A DNA stretch of 64,000 bases from Nitrospirales bacterium LBB_01 (GCA_004376055.2 CP049016.1:2604001-2668000), one strand, 5' to 3'; positions 41,810-51,033 are shown, numbered from the stretch's first letter. Notes: a model not told the origin generated them from the sequence alone. A program made the numbers and translations.

Positions 41810-43048
41810 ATGAACTACCTGCCAGAACGAAGCGCTCTAACTGGAGACTGCACTGTCAGGGATGAAGCGATGGATTTTGGAGGCATCCGAGCAAGTGAGG
41901 GTGTAAATTCAATCCATGCGTATCCAGCGATGTTTCATCCTCGTCTGGTAAGGCAGCTTATTGAAAGTTACTCTCAGAGGGGCGATTATGTCTTAGACCC
42001 ATTTATGGGCTCAGGCGTCTCAGCTGTTGAAGCCTCCGTGTCAGATCGTAACTATGTGGGATTTGATATAAACCCTTTGGCAATTTTAATTGCGAAGGTT
42101 AGAACTACCCCTATAAAAAAAGAAATTTTAATGAATATGCTTCTAAGAATTATTAGACAGTACGATAAAATCACCCCAAACCCTCCAGTATTTCCAAATA
42201 TCAACTTCTGGTTTTCAAAAGAGAGAATTCTGTCTATTTCTAAGATAATCACTTCTATAGAAAATATTGGTAATGATGACGTACAAAGATTTTATAAAAT
42301 AACATTATCTGAAACTATCAGAGCAGTATCTCAAACAAAACCCAATGAATTTAAACTGGTTAGACGTAAAAATCCCTGCAATTTTGAAACCCTTGAATTA
42401 TTCTCAACTAAATCAATGAAAAATATAAAATCTCTTGATGACTATTATGCGATAAATAGGATTTATCATAGACCAAATATCCAGTTAGTAAATACACTAA
42501 CAGATGATATTCCTTTAGAGGACAACAGCATTTCACTTCTAATCACATCTCCGCCTTATGGTGATTCACAAACAACGGTAGCTTATGGGCAGTTTTCAAG
42601 GTTGTCGCTTCAATGGCTAAACCTTCCACATGATGCAGACAAAAAATCACTGGGCTGTAAACCAATTGCAATAAATAATGACGTCACATCTCAAACTCTA
42701 TACTCTGTAGTAAATATTATTTCAAAGCAGGATTCAAAAAGGGCAATGCACGTTTTTTCATTTTATTATGATTTGTTTCAATGTGTGAAAAAACTTGTTC
42801 CAAAAATAAAGATAGACGGTTACATAGTGTTTGTAGTTGGCAACCGGACAGTTAAGGGCACTCAGTTGCCGACTGATGTTATATGTGCAGAGATGTTTGA
42901 ATCGCTTGGGTTTAATCGTATAGAAACACGAGTGCGCTTAATCGGAAACAAAAGAATGCCGCATGAAAATTCCCCTACAAATATAATCGGAGAAAAAGCA
43001 CCTACTATGAAATATGAATATATCGTAGTTTGCAAGAGAATTAAGTGA
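41810..43048 (+). CDS. DNA methyltransferase of an MvaI/BcnI-type R-M system
   Basis: A 412-residue amino-methyltransferase, probably forming N4-methylcytosine. The SAM-binding motif DPFMGSG (F65-G69) precedes the catalytic TSPPYGDS (T246-Y250); S/T-P-P-Y is typical of m4C enzymes. The gene is more AT-rich than its neighbours. Its stop overlaps the start of the endonuclease gene by four bases (GTGA), so methylase and nuclease are coupled. The MvaI/BcnI class of the nuclease suggests a CCWGG- or CCSGG-like target; this is inference. Confidence 0.88.
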   Translation: MNYLPERSALTGDCTVRDEAMDFGGIRASEGVNSIHAYPAMFHPRLVRQLIESYSQRGDYVLDPFMGSGVSAVEASVSDRNYVGFDINPLAILIAKVRTTPIKKEILMNMLLRIIRQYDKITPNPPVFPNINFWFSKERILSISKIITSIENIGNDDVQRFYKITLSETIRAVSQTKPNEFKLVRRKNPCNFETLELFSTKSMKNIKSLDDYYAINRIYHRPNIQLVNTLTDDIPLEDNSISLLITSPPYGDSQTTVAYGQFSRLSLQWLNLPHDADKKSLGCKPIAINNDVTSQTLYSVVNIISKQDSKRAMHVFSFYYDLFQCVKKLVPKIKIDGYIVFVVGNRTVKGTQLPTDVICAEMFESLGFNRIETRVRLIGNKRMPHENSPTNIIGEKAPTMKYEYIVVCKRIK

Positions 43049-43749
43049 CATTTATAGAAATAATAAGCAGATTAAAAAGACTAAAAGAGCAAGGTTTTAT
43101 TCCCTCTTTACGGCGTGGTTCAACAGGCATAGGTTACACATTAGAGGCAAAGCTCGGACTAAATGAGACAAATATTTCTGTTCCAGACCTTGGCGGTAGA
43201 GTTGAGTTAAAAGCAACAAGGAGAAATTCATCATCGTTAATAACATTGTTTACCTTTAATAGGGGTGTCTGGCAAATACCTCAAAAGATAGTTGTAGAAA
43301 AGTTTGGCTATATAGAGGAAAATGGACGAAGGGCTCTTTACAGCACTGTTTGGTCAAAAACACAAAATGCTCAAGGTTTATCAATTCAGGTTGATAGAGA
43401 TAATCATAAGCTAAACTTAGTGCATAACGGAAATAATTTAATCGCTTCTTGGGATATTTACATTCTTGTAAGCAAACTCATAAGCAAATTGGGCAAAGTG
43501 TTATTTGTTAGCGCTGATACCAGAGTTACTGAAAATAATATCGAGGAGTTTCATTTTAATGAGGCATATCTTTTAATAGAGCCAACTGCAAAGGGTTTTA
43601 TAAAAGCACTTGAGGATTCTACTGTTTGTGTTGATATAAGAATGCACCTTAAAGAAAGTAGTAATGTTAGAAATCATGGGACAGCAATTCGTATTAAGGA
43701 GAGCGATATTCCAAGTCTTTTTGAAAAAAAACAAACAGGCTTAATTTAG
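43045..43749 (+). CDS. MvaI/BcnI-family restriction endonuclease
   Basis: A 234-residue type II endonuclease. The family signature is clear: GSTGIGYTLEAKLGLNETN, then VPDLGGRVELKATRR, in which D48, E54 and K56 form the PD-(D/E)xK-type site, then SLITLFTFNRG. Known relatives cut CCWGG (MvaI) or CCSGG (BcnI) as monomers. It starts with GTG overlapping the methyltransferase stop. Length is near that of MvaI/BcnI, and no frame damage is seen, so the system may be active. Confidence 0.88.
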   Translation: MTFIEIISRLKRLKEQGFIPSLRRGSTGIGYTLEAKLGLNETNISVPDLGGRVELKATRRNSSSLITLFTFNRGVWQIPQKIVVEKFGYIEENGRRALYSTVWSKTQNAQGLSIQVDRDNHKLNLVHNGNNLIASWDIYILVSKLISKLGKVLFVSADTRVTENNIEEFHFNEAYLLIEPTAKGFIKALEDSTVCVDIRMHLKESSNVRNHGTAIRIKESDIPSLFEKKQTGLI

Positions 43750-43866
43750 CTCTAATGTTTTTCAGGTATTGTAGGAATATACGAATAGGCGCTCTACCTC
43801 TATATACCTCACTTAGACCTTTCCTGTTGATAAAGAAACGGGTTTCTTGTTAAAATCATGAGTTAA

Positions 43867-44646
43867 ATGGAAAACAGCGCAAGTAATATAAGGCCATGTG
43901 CTTTAATAACCGGCAGTTCCCGTGGCATAGGGCGGGCAATAGCCGTGCGGTTTGCTAAATGTGGCACTGACGTTGCCGTTAACTATTCCCGTGAGGGCGG
44001 AAAGTCCGAGAGTGCCGCAAAAGCACTCGTTGAGGAATTTAAATCGCTGGGAGTTAACGCTGTTTCAATAAAAGCTGATATTTCAAAAAAAGACGAGGTT
44101 AAATACCTGATTGCTGAGACCATCAGCAACTTAGGCCGTCTTGACTATCTTATTTTAAACGCCGCAAAGGCTCCGTTTAAACCGATTGAGAAACTCTTTG
44201 AACGGGAGCTTACCGATCTTGTCAGAACTAACTATATGGGCAATATATTTTGTGTTCAAGAAGCACTGCCGCACTTAGAGGCAGCCGGAGGGAAAATAGT
44301 ATTCATATCAAGTCTTGGCAGCAAGTACTACAATGCAAGCTACCCGCTTGGCAGCATGAAGGCGGCTATGGAGGCCGTTGTCAGGGATTTATCGGAGACA
44401 CTTTCCAAAAGAGGAATATCCGTCAATGCCGTCTCAGGCGGAATTGTGAAAACCGATTCATTTAAGGTTTTAAGACAGTACGTTGAGGGACTTGACGTGA
44501 TGCCGGAGTCGTTTTTTGTAACACCTGATGAATTAGCCGACGTCGTGTATTTTCTGTGCAGCGACCAAAGCCGCGGTATATCGGGGCAGACAATTGTGGT
44601 TGACCGCGGCATGAGCAACAGTCTATTTAGAAACTTTACAAAATAA
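43867..44646 (+). CDS. FabL-like short-chain dehydrogenase/reductase
   Basis: A 259-residue SDR with the NAD(P)-binding TGSSRGIGRAIA motif (residues ~16-27), NAAKAPF and a C-terminal GQTIVVDRG. The segments ISSLGSKYY and ISVNAVSGGIVKTDSFK match FabL-type enoyl-ACP reductases. The catalytic Tyr-Lys region reads ASYPLGSMKAAME: Tyr and Lys are separated by five residues, one fewer than in FabL. It heads a cluster with an ACP and a ketosynthase, so the substrate is probably an acyl-ACP. Confidence 0.8.
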   Translation: MENSASNIRPCALITGSSRGIGRAIAVRFAKCGTDVAVNYSREGGKSESAAKALVEEFKSLGVNAVSIKADISKKDEVKYLIAETISNLGRLDYLILNAAKAPFKPIEKLFERELTDLVRTNYMGNIFCVQEALPHLEAAGGKIVFISSLGSKYYNASYPLGSMKAAMEAVVRDLSETLSKRGISVNAVSGGIVKTDSFKVLRQYVEGLDVMPESFFVTPDELADVVYFLCSDQSRGISGQTIVVDRGMSNSLFRNFTK

Positions 44647-44679
44647 CATTTAAATATACGCACAAAAGGAGACGACCTG

Positions 44680-45267
44680 ATGAAACAAAACCTGATACCC
44701 TTTGAACGGGTTATAGAGGAGATGAAAACGGCAATATCGGACACTCTGACAATAGACAAAGACAAAATCACGCCGGACAGCTCTTTGATAAAAGACCTTG
44801 GGGCCGAATCACTGGACTTTCTTGACATCAATTACCGTCTTGAGCAGGCCTTTGGAATCAAGATGGCCCGCCACTTCATCATAGAGCACATAGAGGAAAT
44901 GTTTGGAGAGGGTACGGCTGTTGATTCAAACGGTCAACTGACGGAAACTGCCGTTAAACTTATGAAGATACGTCTTTCTGCCGGAAAGGAGGCAGGGGAG
45001 AGTTTTGATGAGCTTATACCAGGAATGGATATGGACGCTCTTCCTGCGATGGTGACCGTAAAGTCTATGTCAATGGCGGTTATGGATATTTTGGATTCAC
45101 TGCCACAAAAGTGCCCTGCCTGTGGAGCGTCAAGCTGGAAAACCGATGACGGCACACACGTAATTTGCGGCGGCTGTAGCGCTGAAGCGCCATACGAAAA
45201 CGGCGATGACTTAATTAAAAACTGGCTTGAAAAGACCCAGAAAGACCATAATATTATCAAATCCTGA
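44680..45267 (+). CDS. Acyl carrier protein with C-terminal zinc ribbon
   Basis: A 195-residue protein, more than twice the length of a normal ACP. Residues ~5-75 form the ACP domain with the phosphopantetheine Ser in DLGAESLDFLDI. A helical linker follows, and the last ~60 residues hold CPACG...CGGC, a zinc ribbon. AAAGGAG precedes the ATG. It lies between the FabL-like reductase and the ketosynthase. The ribbon may dock a partner enzyme; that is inference. Confidence 0.82.
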   Translation: MKQNLIPFERVIEEMKTAISDTLTIDKDKITPDSSLIKDLGAESLDFLDINYRLEQAFGIKMARHFIIEHIEEMFGEGTAVDSNGQLTETAVKLMKIRLSAGKEAGESFDELIPGMDMDALPAMVTVKSMSMAVMDILDSLPQKCPACGASSWKTDDGTHVICGGCSAEAPYENGDDLIKNWLEKTQKDHNIIKS

Positions 45268-45268
45268 A

Positions 45269-46573
45269 ATGAATTTAGAGCACAAAAAGCGCCGGGTAGT
45301 TGTTACAGGCTTTGGTATGGTAACTCCGCTTGGAGTAACAGCAGATGAGACATTTGAAAATGCGCGTTTAGGGCGCTCCGGCATAAGAGAGATTACCAAC
45401 TTTGACACAAAGGGGCTGCCCTGTACGGTTGGCGGTGAGGTTAATGGCTCATGGGACATAAACATTAAAGCTGTCAACAGTGAAATAGATGTTAAACGCC
45501 TTGAAAAATATGTGACAAGGGGCTCAAGGTTTATGATAGGGGCTACTGATGAGGCACTTAAGAGAGCTAAGTTAAGTGCCAAAACCATACCGGAGACAGC
45601 AGGAGTAGCTCTTGGTTTTCACGGCGAGAATCCTGTGGTTAGCGACATGGTATTTCTACACAGGTTTTATGACGGAAAAGGCGGATGGGACATTGAGGGG
45701 CTTAGGAACAAAGGGGGATACTCTTACTTTAACTTCTTTAGGCGAAAGTCAGATGTGGGTTCAACACTTCTGTCTGCGCTTTTTAACTGTAAGGGGCCTA
45801 ATCTTGCCATAGCAAGCGCATGTGCGGCAGGCTCTCAAGCAATTGGCGAGGCGTGTGCGCTTATAAAGTCCGGCGATACCGATGTGATGATAGCCGGCGG
45901 GTGTGAGTCTTCGCTTAATTTTACCGGATTTATCGGTTTTGTGCTTATAAAGGCATTGGTTGAGAAATATTCGTCACCGGATGCTGCCTCACGTCCGTTT
46001 GACAGAAAGAGAAATGGCTTTGTTATGTCTGAGGGCGCTGGGGCTGTAATTTTAGAAGAGCTTAGTCATGCTAAAAGACGCGGCGCTGACATTTATGCTG
46101 AAATCAAAGGTTATGGCTCCTCTGCCGACGCCTACAGAATTACCGATATGCACCCAAAGGGAGAGGGCGCTGTAATTGCCATGCGAGCCGCCCTTGAGGA
46201 TGCCTCACTTACCCCCTCAGATATTGGATATATAAACGCTCACGGCACATCCACACTTCAAAACGATGCCACAGAAACTATGGCAATTAAAGAGGTATTT
46301 GGCTCCCTTGCTGACACTGTTCCGATAAGTTCTAATAAATCTATGCTTGGACATACAATAGCCGCAGCAGGAGCTATTGAGTGTATTCTTAGTATCATGG
46401 GTATCAATAGTTCAACGATTCTTCCTACAATTAACTATGAATTTCCAGACCCCAAGTGCAGCCTTAACTACGTTCCCAATGCTGCCATTGAGCGGCAGCA
46501 TAGATTTGTGCTTTCCAACTCCTTTGGCTTTGGCGGTCAAAACGCCTGTCTTTGTATCGGCGCTGTTGATTAA
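45269..46573 (+). CDS. Beta-ketoacyl-ACP synthase (FabF-like)
   Basis: A 434-residue KAS II-type condensing enzyme starting at ATG 45269, one base after the ACP stop; a frame extending back to 45227 overlaps the ACP and adds a non-family tail. The catalytic triad is present: Cys in IASACAAGSQ, His in INAHGTSTLQNDATE, and His in SNKSMLGHTIAAAGA. The C-terminal SFGFGGQNACL loop is typical. With FabL-like and ACP genes, but no dehydratase, it may serve a specialised lipid or polyketide chain rather than bulk fatty acids. Confidence 0.87.
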   Translation: MNLEHKKRRVVVTGFGMVTPLGVTADETFENARLGRSGIREITNFDTKGLPCTVGGEVNGSWDINIKAVNSEIDVKRLEKYVTRGSRFMIGATDEALKRAKLSAKTIPETAGVALGFHGENPVVSDMVFLHRFYDGKGGWDIEGLRNKGGYSYFNFFRRKSDVGSTLLSALFNCKGPNLAIASACAAGSQAIGEACALIKSGDTDVMIAGGCESSLNFTGFIGFVLIKALVEKYSSPDAASRPFDRKRNGFVMSEGAGAVILEELSHAKRRGADIYAEIKGYGSSADAYRITDMHPKGEGAVIAMRAALEDASLTPSDIGYINAHGTSTLQNDATETMAIKEVFGSLADTVPISSNKSMLGHTIAAAGAIECILSIMGINSSTILPTINYEFPDPKCSLNYVPNAAIERQHRFVLSNSFGFGGQNACLCIGAVD

Positions 46574-46601
46574 CTAATACCAACTGCAATCTAAGTTATA
46601 A

Positions 46602-47492
46602 TAATACCAAGTAGCAATCTAATAAGTATGAATGTTATACAACCTCAGAAGTAATAAAGGAGGAAGTAATGATAAAAAAGATACAAGTATTAGAACATCT
46701 AAGCGAGGCAGAGATAAAAGCACTTCTTGAACCGTTTATAGAGAGAGCCCTTACCGGTAATATAGCTACAGCAAAAGAAATTAAGAAAGCTTTTGAACAT
46801 AGTATTCATAAAACAACAATCTATAGGATTCTCAAGAGGAATGGGTGGAGAAAAATAGTACCAAGACCATTTCATGTTGAAGCAAAGAGAGATGAACAGG
46901 AGGAATTTAAACAAAATTTAGAGACGATGTTGTTTTGCAGGGCAGAAACCCAGCAGATAAGCGTCCGGTGATAGTGATGTCACAGGATGAGGGACCGTAT
47001 AAATAATGCACGTAGAGCATGGTCTCCACCTGGCGTACGACCAAAAGCACCACGTCAAATCGTCAGAGAATTTCTATATGTTTTTGCTGCAATATGTCCG
47101 GCATTAGGGAAAATGACAGCCCTTATTCTGCCATACGCTAATACAGAAACAATGAATATTTTTCTTCGACAGGTTTCTATAGATTTTCAAGTTTATTTCA
47201 TGATCATCGTTGTTGATCAAGCAGCATGGCATCTGTCTAAAAAGCTTGTTGTGCCGGAAAATATAAGACTTATACCACAACCTGCACATTCACCGGAACT
47301 GAACCCGACAGAACATCTTTGAGAAGAGGTGAGAGAAAAATATCTCCATAATATCGCTTTTGAATCCATCGACAAACTTGAATATACACTTTGCATGGCT
47401 CTTAATGACATATATAACGACACTGACAGGCTAACTTCTATGACCAACTTCCCTTATCTTAAATTACCTCTATCACTGCTACTTGGTATCAC
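46602..47492 (+). mobile_element. IS630-family element, degenerate
   Basis: The left end reads TAATACCAAGTAGCAATCTA (46602 onward); the right end has the complementary TGCTACTTGGTATCAC (47478-47493). Together they are terminal inverted repeats with the core ATACCAAGTAGCA. A second, similar left-end sequence (TAATACCAACTGCAATCTAA) lies at 46576-46595, as if one end had been duplicated or another copy had left a scar. The internal gene is a broken transposase. Confidence 0.75.
46669..47490 (+). pseudogene. IS630-family transposase, broken
   Basis: The N-terminal helix-turn-helix part (EIKKAFEHSIHKTTIYRILK) is intact to about 46945. The frame is then shifted: PADKRPVIVMSQDEGPY, with the first catalytic Asp, is in another frame, and the original frame returns at RINNARRAW. 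The second Asp lies in IIVVDQAAWHLSK and the third acidic residue in PELNPTEHL, followed at 47320 by an in-frame TGA where family members have Trp (HLWEEVREKY). With two frame changes and one stop it cannot be active. Confidence 0.85.
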
Positions 47493-47503
47493 TTATCGTT
47501 GCG

Positions 47504-47764
47504 CTAGCAACAGGCTCTTAGCCAGTCCACTTCTACTTGTAACTTCCCTATTTGACTATATAGACGCTCTCGCTCCAACTCATATGCCGCCTGAGTATTC
47601 TCTTGCACCCCATTAAATAACGTAGAAGCCCCTTCTACTAAATGCTTTTTCCACTCATTCACTTGGTTGACGTGGATATCAAATTCCTGCGCTATCTCGT
47701 ACGTTGACCTTTGAGCGCTTCTATTGCTACCGTACTCTTTGCCAAACTTCCGTCTGTTCTTCAT
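47504..47764 (-). pseudogene. IS3-family OrfA transposase fragment
   Basis: The start MKNRRKFGKEY and the later YEIAQEFDIHVNQVNEWKKHL block match IS3-type OrfA helix-turn-helix proteins. Between them the frame is off: TVAIEALKGQRT can be read in another frame. The gene is truncated after QIGKLQVEVDWL, right where the IS630 right end begins, so the IS630 copy probably inserted here and OrfB was lost. A possible IS3 end lies around 47805-47850. Confidence 0.75.
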
Positions 47765-47858
47765 TTTCTCCTCCCAATGATTACTACCAGTTCTATCTTA
47801 ACGGATTGTCTCATATTTGGGATCCACTATATTTACAGGGGAGTCCACTTTAGGGGAG

Positions 47859-47921
47859 TGTCATCCTGCGAAGGCAGTAATCCAGTTTTTCTATTAGCGG
47901 AGTTAACTGCATAGGCAGTTA
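47859..47921 (-). repeat. Dispersed palindromic repeat, truncated copy 3
   Basis: GTCATCCTGCGAAGGCAGTAATCCAG followed by TTAGCGGAGTTAACTGCATAGGCAG matches the second half of the 29983-30119 copy. The other hairpin is missing on the side of the IS3 fragment, as if cut by that insertion. Confidence 0.7.
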
Positions 47922-48791
47922 AATTAATTTATAAGAGGATAGAATATCTTTTAGTTTATCTCTGTTTGGCTTAGACATCTCACAGAGCGGAAGTCTGAAT
48001 TCCTCCGCAATCATGCCCATCATGGCAAGCGCCGTCTTAACCGGTATGGGATTTGTTTCAATAAACATAGCGGCATTAAGAATATCCAATTTGTAATGTA
48101 TAGCTCTGGCCTCGTCAATTTTTCCGGCAGCCGTCAACGCACACATCTGTGCCATATCTTTTGGCATAACATTGGCAGTTACCGATATAACGCCAGAGCC
48201 GCCCAACAACATAAGCGGAAATGTGGTAAAGTCATCGCCGGATATTACGGCTATCTTGTCGCCGCAAAGGCGTATCACTTCACTGACTTGTTTCATATCG
48301 CCTGTGGCCTCTTTTATAGCCACAATGTTTTTGATTTCGGCAAGGCGTGCCACAGTCTGAGGCAGCATATTCAGTGCGGTTCTACCGGGAACATTATATA
48401 AAACTATGGGAATATCAACAGCCTCAGCCACGGCTTTGTAGTGGCGGTATAAGCCCTCTTGAGTGGGTTTGTTGTAGTATGGGCAGACGAGCAATGAAGC
48501 GTCAGCGCCAAGCTTTTGGGCTTCTTTTGTCATCTTGATTGTCTCTTCTGTAGCATTAGCTCCCGTGCCAGCTATTATTGGAACCTTTTTATTTGCCGCT
48601 TCAATTGCTACCTGTATGACCCGGTAGTGCTCGTCATATTCTAAAGTGGCGGACTCTCCGGTTGTCCCGCATGGAACGATTGCTGATGTCCCTTCTTTTA
48701 TATGCCACTGAATTAAATCTCCATACGCTTTCTCGTCAAATTTACCGTTTTTAAACGGCGTCACTATAGCTACAATTGAGCCTTTAAACAT
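47919..48791 (-). CDS. dapA: 4-hydroxy-tetrahydrodipicolinate synthase
   Basis: A 290-residue class I aldolase condensing pyruvate and aspartate semialdehyde, the first lysine/diaminopimelate-specific step. It shows GTTGESATL, the YNVPGRTALN segment (catalytic Tyr and Arg) and the Schiff-base Lys in VAIKEATGD. The ATG at 48791 (MFKGSIVAIVTPF) is chosen because AGGAGG sits 9 bases before it and the family starts there; upstream in-frame ATGs reach into dapF. Last gene of lysA-dapF-dapA. Confidence 0.95.
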   Translation of the reverse strand: MFKGSIVAIVTPFKNGKFDEKAYGDLIQWHIKEGTSAIVPCGTTGESATLEYDEHYRVIQVAIEAANKKVPIIAGTGANATEETIKMTKEAQKLGADASLLVCPYYNKPTQEGLYRHYKAVAEAVDIPIVLYNVPGRTALNMLPQTVARLAEIKNIVAIKEATGDMKQVSEVIRLCGDKIAVISGDDFTTFPLMLLGGSGVISVTANVMPKDMAQMCALTAAGKIDEARAIHYKLDILNAAMFIETNPIPVKTALAMMGMIAEEFRLPLCEMSKPNRDKLKDILSSYKLI

Positions 48792-48817
48792 GGTTTTCAT
48801 CCTCCTGCTATTTATCA

Positions 48818-49663
48818 TTAGATTTCATAAGTTTCAATATCAATTTCGCCGGTAAACACGGTTACTGCCGGGCCTGTCATATATATACGATTATTTTTTT
48901 CATTCCACATTATGTCAAGATCGCCGCCTCTGAGATGAACAAGTACTTTCCTGTCTGTTAATCCCTTAAAGGCTGCTGCTGCAACCGATGCACATGCTCC
49001 AGTGCCGCATGCAAGCGTCTCACCGGCTCCGCGTTCCCACACTCGCATTTTTATCTCATCTTTGTTTAGCACTTCTATAAATTCAACATTGGTTCTCTTT
49101 GGAAAAAACTTGTTGGTCTCTATTAAACTGCCAACTTGCTCAACCGGATAGGAGTCAACATTATCCACAAAAATAACGGCGTGCTGATTGCCCATTGATA
49201 CACAGGTTATATTAAACTCTCTGCCGTCAACATTAAGCGGATAGTCAACAACTCTGCCGTCCATGTTAACAGGGATTTTCCTGCCTTCAAACTCAGGCGC
49301 TCCCATGTCAACCATTACAAGCTGCCCTGCTTTGTGTGGTTTAATAACTCCTGCAAGAGTTTCTATGTTCAGCTTTTCACTATAGTACAATCCGGTATCC
49401 CAAATATATTTTGCGAGACATCTGATCCCGTTTCCGCACATCTCAATCTCTGAGCCGTCAGCATTAAAAATCAGCATAGAGAAGTCAGCGCCATCTGCCT
49501 TAGAAAGAAGAAGGATTTGGTCGCACCCTATGCCAAAGTGTCTGTCGCTAAGTTTCTTCGATAGTTTAGGCCAATCTATATCCTTAAGACGCTTGTCTTG
49601 TATCAAATCAAATAGCACGAAATCGTTACCGAGTCCGTGCATTTTAGTAAATTTAACTTTCAT
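48818..49663 (-). CDS. dapF: Diaminopimelate epimerase
   Basis: A 281-residue PLP-independent racemase converting LL- to meso-diaminopimelate for lysine and peptidoglycan. The two catalytic cysteines are in MCGNGIRC and ACGTGACAS; the start MKVKFTKMHGLGNDFVLFD is typical. It follows lysA by 10 bases and is followed by dapA, forming a lysine operon. Confidence 0.95.
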   Translation of the reverse strand: MKVKFTKMHGLGNDFVLFDLIQDKRLKDIDWPKLSKKLSDRHFGIGCDQILLLSKADGADFSMLIFNADGSEIEMCGNGIRCLAKYIWDTGLYYSEKLNIETLAGVIKPHKAGQLVMVDMGAPEFEGRKIPVNMDGRVVDYPLNVDGREFNITCVSMGNQHAVIFVDNVDSYPVEQVGSLIETNKFFPKRTNVEFIEVLNKDEIKMRVWERGAGETLACGTGACASVAAAAFKGLTDRKVLVHLRGGDLDIMWNEKNNRIYMTGPAVTVFTGEIDIETYEI

Positions 49664-49673
49664 GCGCTCTGCG

Positions 49674-50930
49674 TTATTTCAAAAAGTCCGGGATTTTCTC
49701 GCCTCGGACAAGGTCTTCATAGGTTTCCCTTTGGCGGATAAGGTAGTGTTCTGTGCCGCTTACAAGCACCTCGGCTGCGCGCGGTCTGCTGTTATAGTTA
49801 GAACTCATAGAGGAGCCGTAAGCTCCTGCGCTCATAATAGCGGCAAGCTCACCAGGTTCAAAACTTTGAATATCTCTGTCTTTACCGACAAAGTCACTGG
49901 ATTCGCATATTGGGCCTACAATATCTGCAAACACGTTCTTTCGTTTGGTTTTTTTGACCGGCATAATGTGGTGATAAGCGCCGTACATGGCAGGCCGCAT
50001 AAGGTCGTTCATGCCGGAGTCCACTATTATAAAGTCCCTATCAGAGCCTTTTTTCACGTATAATACTTTTGAAAGCAGTATGCCGGCGTTTCCGACCAGC
50101 GCCCGCCCGGGCTCCATGATGATGGTAATATCGCGTCCTGCCACTATAGGAATCACTTTCTTTGCAAGCTCTTCAGGATGCGGCGGCACCTCGTCCAGAT
50201 ACTGAATGCCAAGTCCGCCCCCGATGTCAAGATATTTTATGCCTATCCCCACAGCTTTCAGTTGGTCAATAAGCGCAACAATACGGTTTAGAGCGTCAAG
50301 AAACGGCGTAATATTTATAATCTGGGAGCCGATGTGTTTGTGAATTCCTACGACCTCTATATTTTTAAGTTTTGACGCTTGTTTGTAAAACTCAAGCGCT
50401 CCTTCATAAGGAATTCCGAACTTGTTTTTCTTTAATCCGGTTGAAATATAGGGGTGCGTTTGAGGGTTAATATCGGGATTAATTCTAAGGGCCACACGAG
50501 CGCATTTTCCCAAATTAGCGGCAACCTTGTTAATAGCGGCAAGCTCCTGCTCTGATTCTACATTGAACATCAGGATGTTTTCGTTTAAGGCATAAGCGAT
50601 TTCGTCCTCTTTTTTACCAACGCCCGCATATACGATTTTCTCAGAGGAAATCCCTGCGGCTTTTGCGCGATACAGCTCGCCGCCTGAGACAATATCGGCC
50701 CCTCCGCCTTCATTGGCAAACAGTTTAAGAATTGAGGCATTAGAGTTAGCCTTAATGGCAAAACATATTATATGAGGAAAATCCTTAAAAGACGTGTCGT
50801 ATGCTTTAAAATGTCTTAGCAGTGTTTTATGACTATAAACGTACAGGGGAGTGCCGTAGGTCTCAGCCAACGTCTCAAGTGGTACGTCCTCAGCATACAG
50901 CCGGTTGTTTTTGTATTCAAAGTAGTGCAA
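49674..50930 (-). CDS. lysA: Diaminopimelate decarboxylase
   Basis: A 418-residue PLP enzyme making lysine from meso-diaminopimelate. The cofactor Lys is in FAIKANSN, followed by GGADIVSGGEL, the IHKHIGSQI motif, a glycine-rich DIGGGLGIQY phosphate loop and the active-site Cys in GPICESSDF. The frame begins with TTG at 50930, with GAGGG seven bases upstream, and no better start lies nearby. A sigma70-like promoter lies 56-84 bases upstream. Confidence 0.94.
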   Translation of the reverse strand: MHYFEYKNNRLYAEDVPLETLAETYGTPLYVYSHKTLLRHFKAYDTSFKDFPHIICFAIKANSNASILKLFANEGGGADIVSGGELYRAKAAGISSEKIVYAGVGKKEDEIAYALNENILMFNVESEQELAAINKVAANLGKCARVALRINPDINPQTHPYISTGLKKNKFGIPYEGALEFYKQASKLKNIEVVGIHKHIGSQIINITPFLDALNRIVALIDQLKAVGIGIKYLDIGGGLGIQYLDEVPPHPEELAKKVIPIVAGRDITIIMEPGRALVGNAGILLSKVLYVKKGSDRDFIIVDSGMNDLMRPAMYGAYHHIMPVKKTKRKNVFADIVGPICESSDFVGKDRDIQSFEPGELAAIMSAGAYGSSMSSNYNSRPRAAEVLVSGTEHYLIRQRETYEDLVRGEKIPDFLK

Positions 50931-50985
50931 TTGTCATCCCTCGCTTTCTATCACTATCGTATTGAAAACATCCCTCTTAGGGTAT

Positions 50986-51014
50986 AATATAGAATATTTC
51001 CGCTAAAAGGGCAA
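50986..51014 (-). promoter_or_regulatory. Promoter of lysA-dapF-dapA
   Basis: On the minus strand TTGCCC (51014-51009), 17 bases, TATATT (50991-50986), ahead of the lysA TTG at 50930. Good spacing; the sequence match is moderate. Confidence 0.55.
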
Positions 51015-51033
51015 GTGTAAAAAAGATTTTTTA

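Noticed and set aside
47323-47616. Independent gene after the TGA at 47320
   Set aside because: It continues the IS630 transposase frame (EEVREKYLHN) and runs through the inverted repeat into the IS3 fragment.
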